Shown: positions 15,193 to 15,866 of the stretch, in pieces | Layout: each line of letters opens with the position of its first letter | Position numbering within the stretch: position 1 is the first letter of the stretch | The notes under the pieces: generated by a model | Databases searched by the model: none | What the model was told of the DNA's origin: nothing | The model's input: the letters and a program-made list of their open reading frames with translations, nothing else | Assembly (NCBI GenBank): GCA_047635255.1 | Contig: JBLIIR010000028.1 | Coordinates: forward strand, 1-15,866 | From: Porticoccus sp047635255 | GTDB taxonomy: Bacteria > Pseudomonadota > Gammaproteobacteria > Pseudomonadales > Porticoccaceae | DNA length: 15,866 bases | Reading direction: 5' to 3' | Position numbers and translations under genes: made by a program

Positions 15193-15204
15193 ATACCTAG
15201 GTAT
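15193..15204. repeat. 12-bp perfect palindrome upstream of the DUF3718-type gene
   Basis: ATACCTAGGTAT is a perfect palindrome 85 bases upstream of the gene start. It could be an operator half-way into the promoter region, but I cannot define -35/-10 boxes around it, and 12-bp palindromes occur by chance. Confidence 0.3.
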
Positions 15205-15235
15205 GGATTGTTATACGCATAGTTCAGGGGGCAAG

Positions 15236-15325
15236 TTCACGCAGAAGACACCGAGCAGAATTATTTTTAAGATCGAATAATTTCATCTGTTTTTACTCGG
15301 CGCTTTCTGCGCCCTTGGCGAGAAC
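15236..15325. repeat. Hairpin module 1 of a tandem intergenic repeat
   Basis: This is a 90-bp imperfect hairpin. GCAGAAGACACCGAG (15241-15255) pairs with CTCGGCGCTTTCTGC (15296-15310) at 12 of 15 positions, with an outer GTTC/GAAC pair at 15235-15238 and 15322-15325. The loop contains GATCGAATAATTTC. It resembles widespread intergenic repeats of the CGCAGA...GCAGAG type seen in many environmental bacteria. It has no coding potential. Confidence 0.65.
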
Positions 15326-15336
15326 TGTTTTTAATT

Positions 15337-15426
15337 TTCGCCACAGAGCTCACAGAGGAAATAATTACTAAAATCGAATGATTTCTTACGTTTTTCTTCT
15401 GTGATCTGTGCCTCTGTGGTGAATTA
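15337..15426. repeat. Hairpin module 2 of a tandem intergenic repeat
   Basis: This second 90-bp imperfect hairpin starts 101 bases after module 1. TTCGCCACAGAG (15337-15348) pairs with CTCTGTGGTGAA (15412-15423) at 11 of 12 positions. CACAGAGGA (15351-15359) pairs with TCTTCTGTG (15395-15403) at 8 of 9. The central segment around AATCGAATGATTTC aligns with module 1 without gaps, while the arms differ. It belongs to the common CCACAGAG-type intergenic repeats. The remainder of the gene-free stretch (15427-15584) holds a 12-bp palindrome TTCAGGCCTGAA at 15452-15463 and nothing else I can identify. Confidence 0.65.
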
Positions 15427-15584
15427 TTTTTTTGTTACGTATGCGGTGTAGTTCAGGCCTGAATAATCTTATTTTGCGCAAAGAGCATATATCTTGGAAG
15501 TTTGTAGTCTGAAATTGTTCAGAGGAGTCTAAAAAAAATAATGGGTCGTTTAGGCCCTGGCTTACCTGGAAATATAGCTAGGTG

Positions 15585-15615
15585 CAAAAAAACTCGGCTA
15601 AAAACCGGGCTGAGT
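15585..15615 (-). terminator. Intrinsic terminator of putA
   Basis: On the minus strand ACTCAGC (15615-15609) and GCCGAGT (15598-15592) form a seven-base stem with one mismatch around a 10-base loop. A T-run (minus strand, 15592-15586) follows. It lies about 50 bases after the putA stop codon, a normal position for its terminator. Confidence 0.6.
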
Positions 15616-15663
15616 CTAAGCACTTAAACGTGCCTTTGTGGCAGGTTTATTATGGCAGTGCGC

Positions 15664-15866
15664 TTACTCCTCGTCTTCTACCAGCGTCATCAGTGAGGTA
15701 TTACCACCGGATGCGGTGGTATCGACACTGACGGTTTTTTCCGTTAGTAAACGTTGGATCAAGTGGTCATTATACTCAGCGGTTATAACCGGTAGTAGTG
15801 CCCCTGTGCGTTTGGCTAGCATTTGTACCATGTAGCTGGAACGATCACTTTCGCTGTCAATTACCA
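15664..15866 (-). CDS. putA: PutA proline dehydrogenase / delta-1-pyrroline-5-carboxylate dehydrogenase, C-terminal end (partial)
   Basis: Only the last 67 codons are inside the window, continuing off the right edge. The readable end contains VIDSESDRSSYMVQMLAKR, TGALLPVITAEYNDHLIQR and LLTEKTVSVDTTASGGN, and it ends SLMTLVEDEE. The block VDTTASGGNTSLMTL corresponds to the extreme C-terminus of long bifunctional PutA proteins, where I recall a similar NTTAAGGNASLMT ending. The full protein would oxidise proline to glutamate at the membrane, and in some species also represses its own gene. The assignment rests on this tail only, since neither catalytic domain is in view. The acidic extension EDEE after SLMTL is slightly longer than the ending I remember. 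Confidence 0.8.
   Translation of the reverse strand, partial: VIDSESDRSSYMVQMLAKRTGALLPVITAEYNDHLIQRLLTEKTVSVDTTASGGNTSLMTLVEDEE

Noticed and set aside
15236..15426. CRISPR array or tRNA genes in the repeat region
   Set aside because: There are only two diverged units with internal hairpins, no regular repeat-spacer pattern, no cas genes, and no cloverleaf.
15638..15835. Open frame on the plus strand opposite the putA end
   Set aside because: It is antisense to the clear PutA C-terminal sequence, has no family resemblance and no ribosome-binding site of note.

Overview
This window comes from a gammaproteobacterium that is probably marine or halotolerant. It is AT-rich. The evidence is the complete Na+-translocating NADH:quinone reductase operon (nqrABCDEF with apbE and nqrM), a close NhaB Na+/H+ antiporter, and the gloB / class I methyltransferase / rnhA / dnaQ cluster with mltD beside gloB, an arrangement typical of Gammaproteobacteria. 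I cannot name the genus from sequence alone; a Pseudomonas- or Cellvibrio-related lineage would fit.

Layout from left to right. On the minus strand is the 5' part of sohB (1-863, running off the left edge). Next is nhaB on the plus strand (1109-2617), converging on a minus-strand run of dnaQ (2654-3379), rnhA (3421-3858) and a YafS-like methyltransferase (3938-4741). Divergent from that run, on the plus strand, are gloB (4882-5649) and mltD (5769-7064), each with a plausible sigma-70 promoter. mltD converges on the long minus-strand operon, read nqrA, nqrB, nqrC, nqrD, nqrE, nqrF, apbE, nqrM (14329 down to 7101). Its genes overlap or lie a few bases apart, and it is driven by a good -35/-10 pair near 14458-14486.

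Upstream of nqr the window becomes accessory in character. An IS256-family transposase remnant with one terminal repeat (14519-14662) abuts the nqr promoter. It is followed by a small secreted DUF3718-type protein (14713-15108) and by about 550 bp without a gene. That stretch holds two tandem hairpin modules of about 90 bp, flanked by a 9-bp direct repeat. The window ends in the 3' end of putA with its terminator (15585-15866).

Functionally, NQR pumps Na+ outward using NADH oxidation. ApbE attaches FMN to NqrB and NqrC, and NqrM matures the NqrD/NqrE iron site. NhaB exchanges Na+ for H+, so the region is rich in sodium-cycle genes. The remaining genes serve replication fidelity, RNA-DNA hybrid removal, methylglyoxal detoxification and peptidoglycan turnover.

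I do not see a clearly new multi-gene system. The most interesting material is non-coding: the tandem hairpin modules, the inverted repeat over the nqr promoter, the IS scar next to it, and an orphan plus-strand terminator-like hairpin at 3933-3961.
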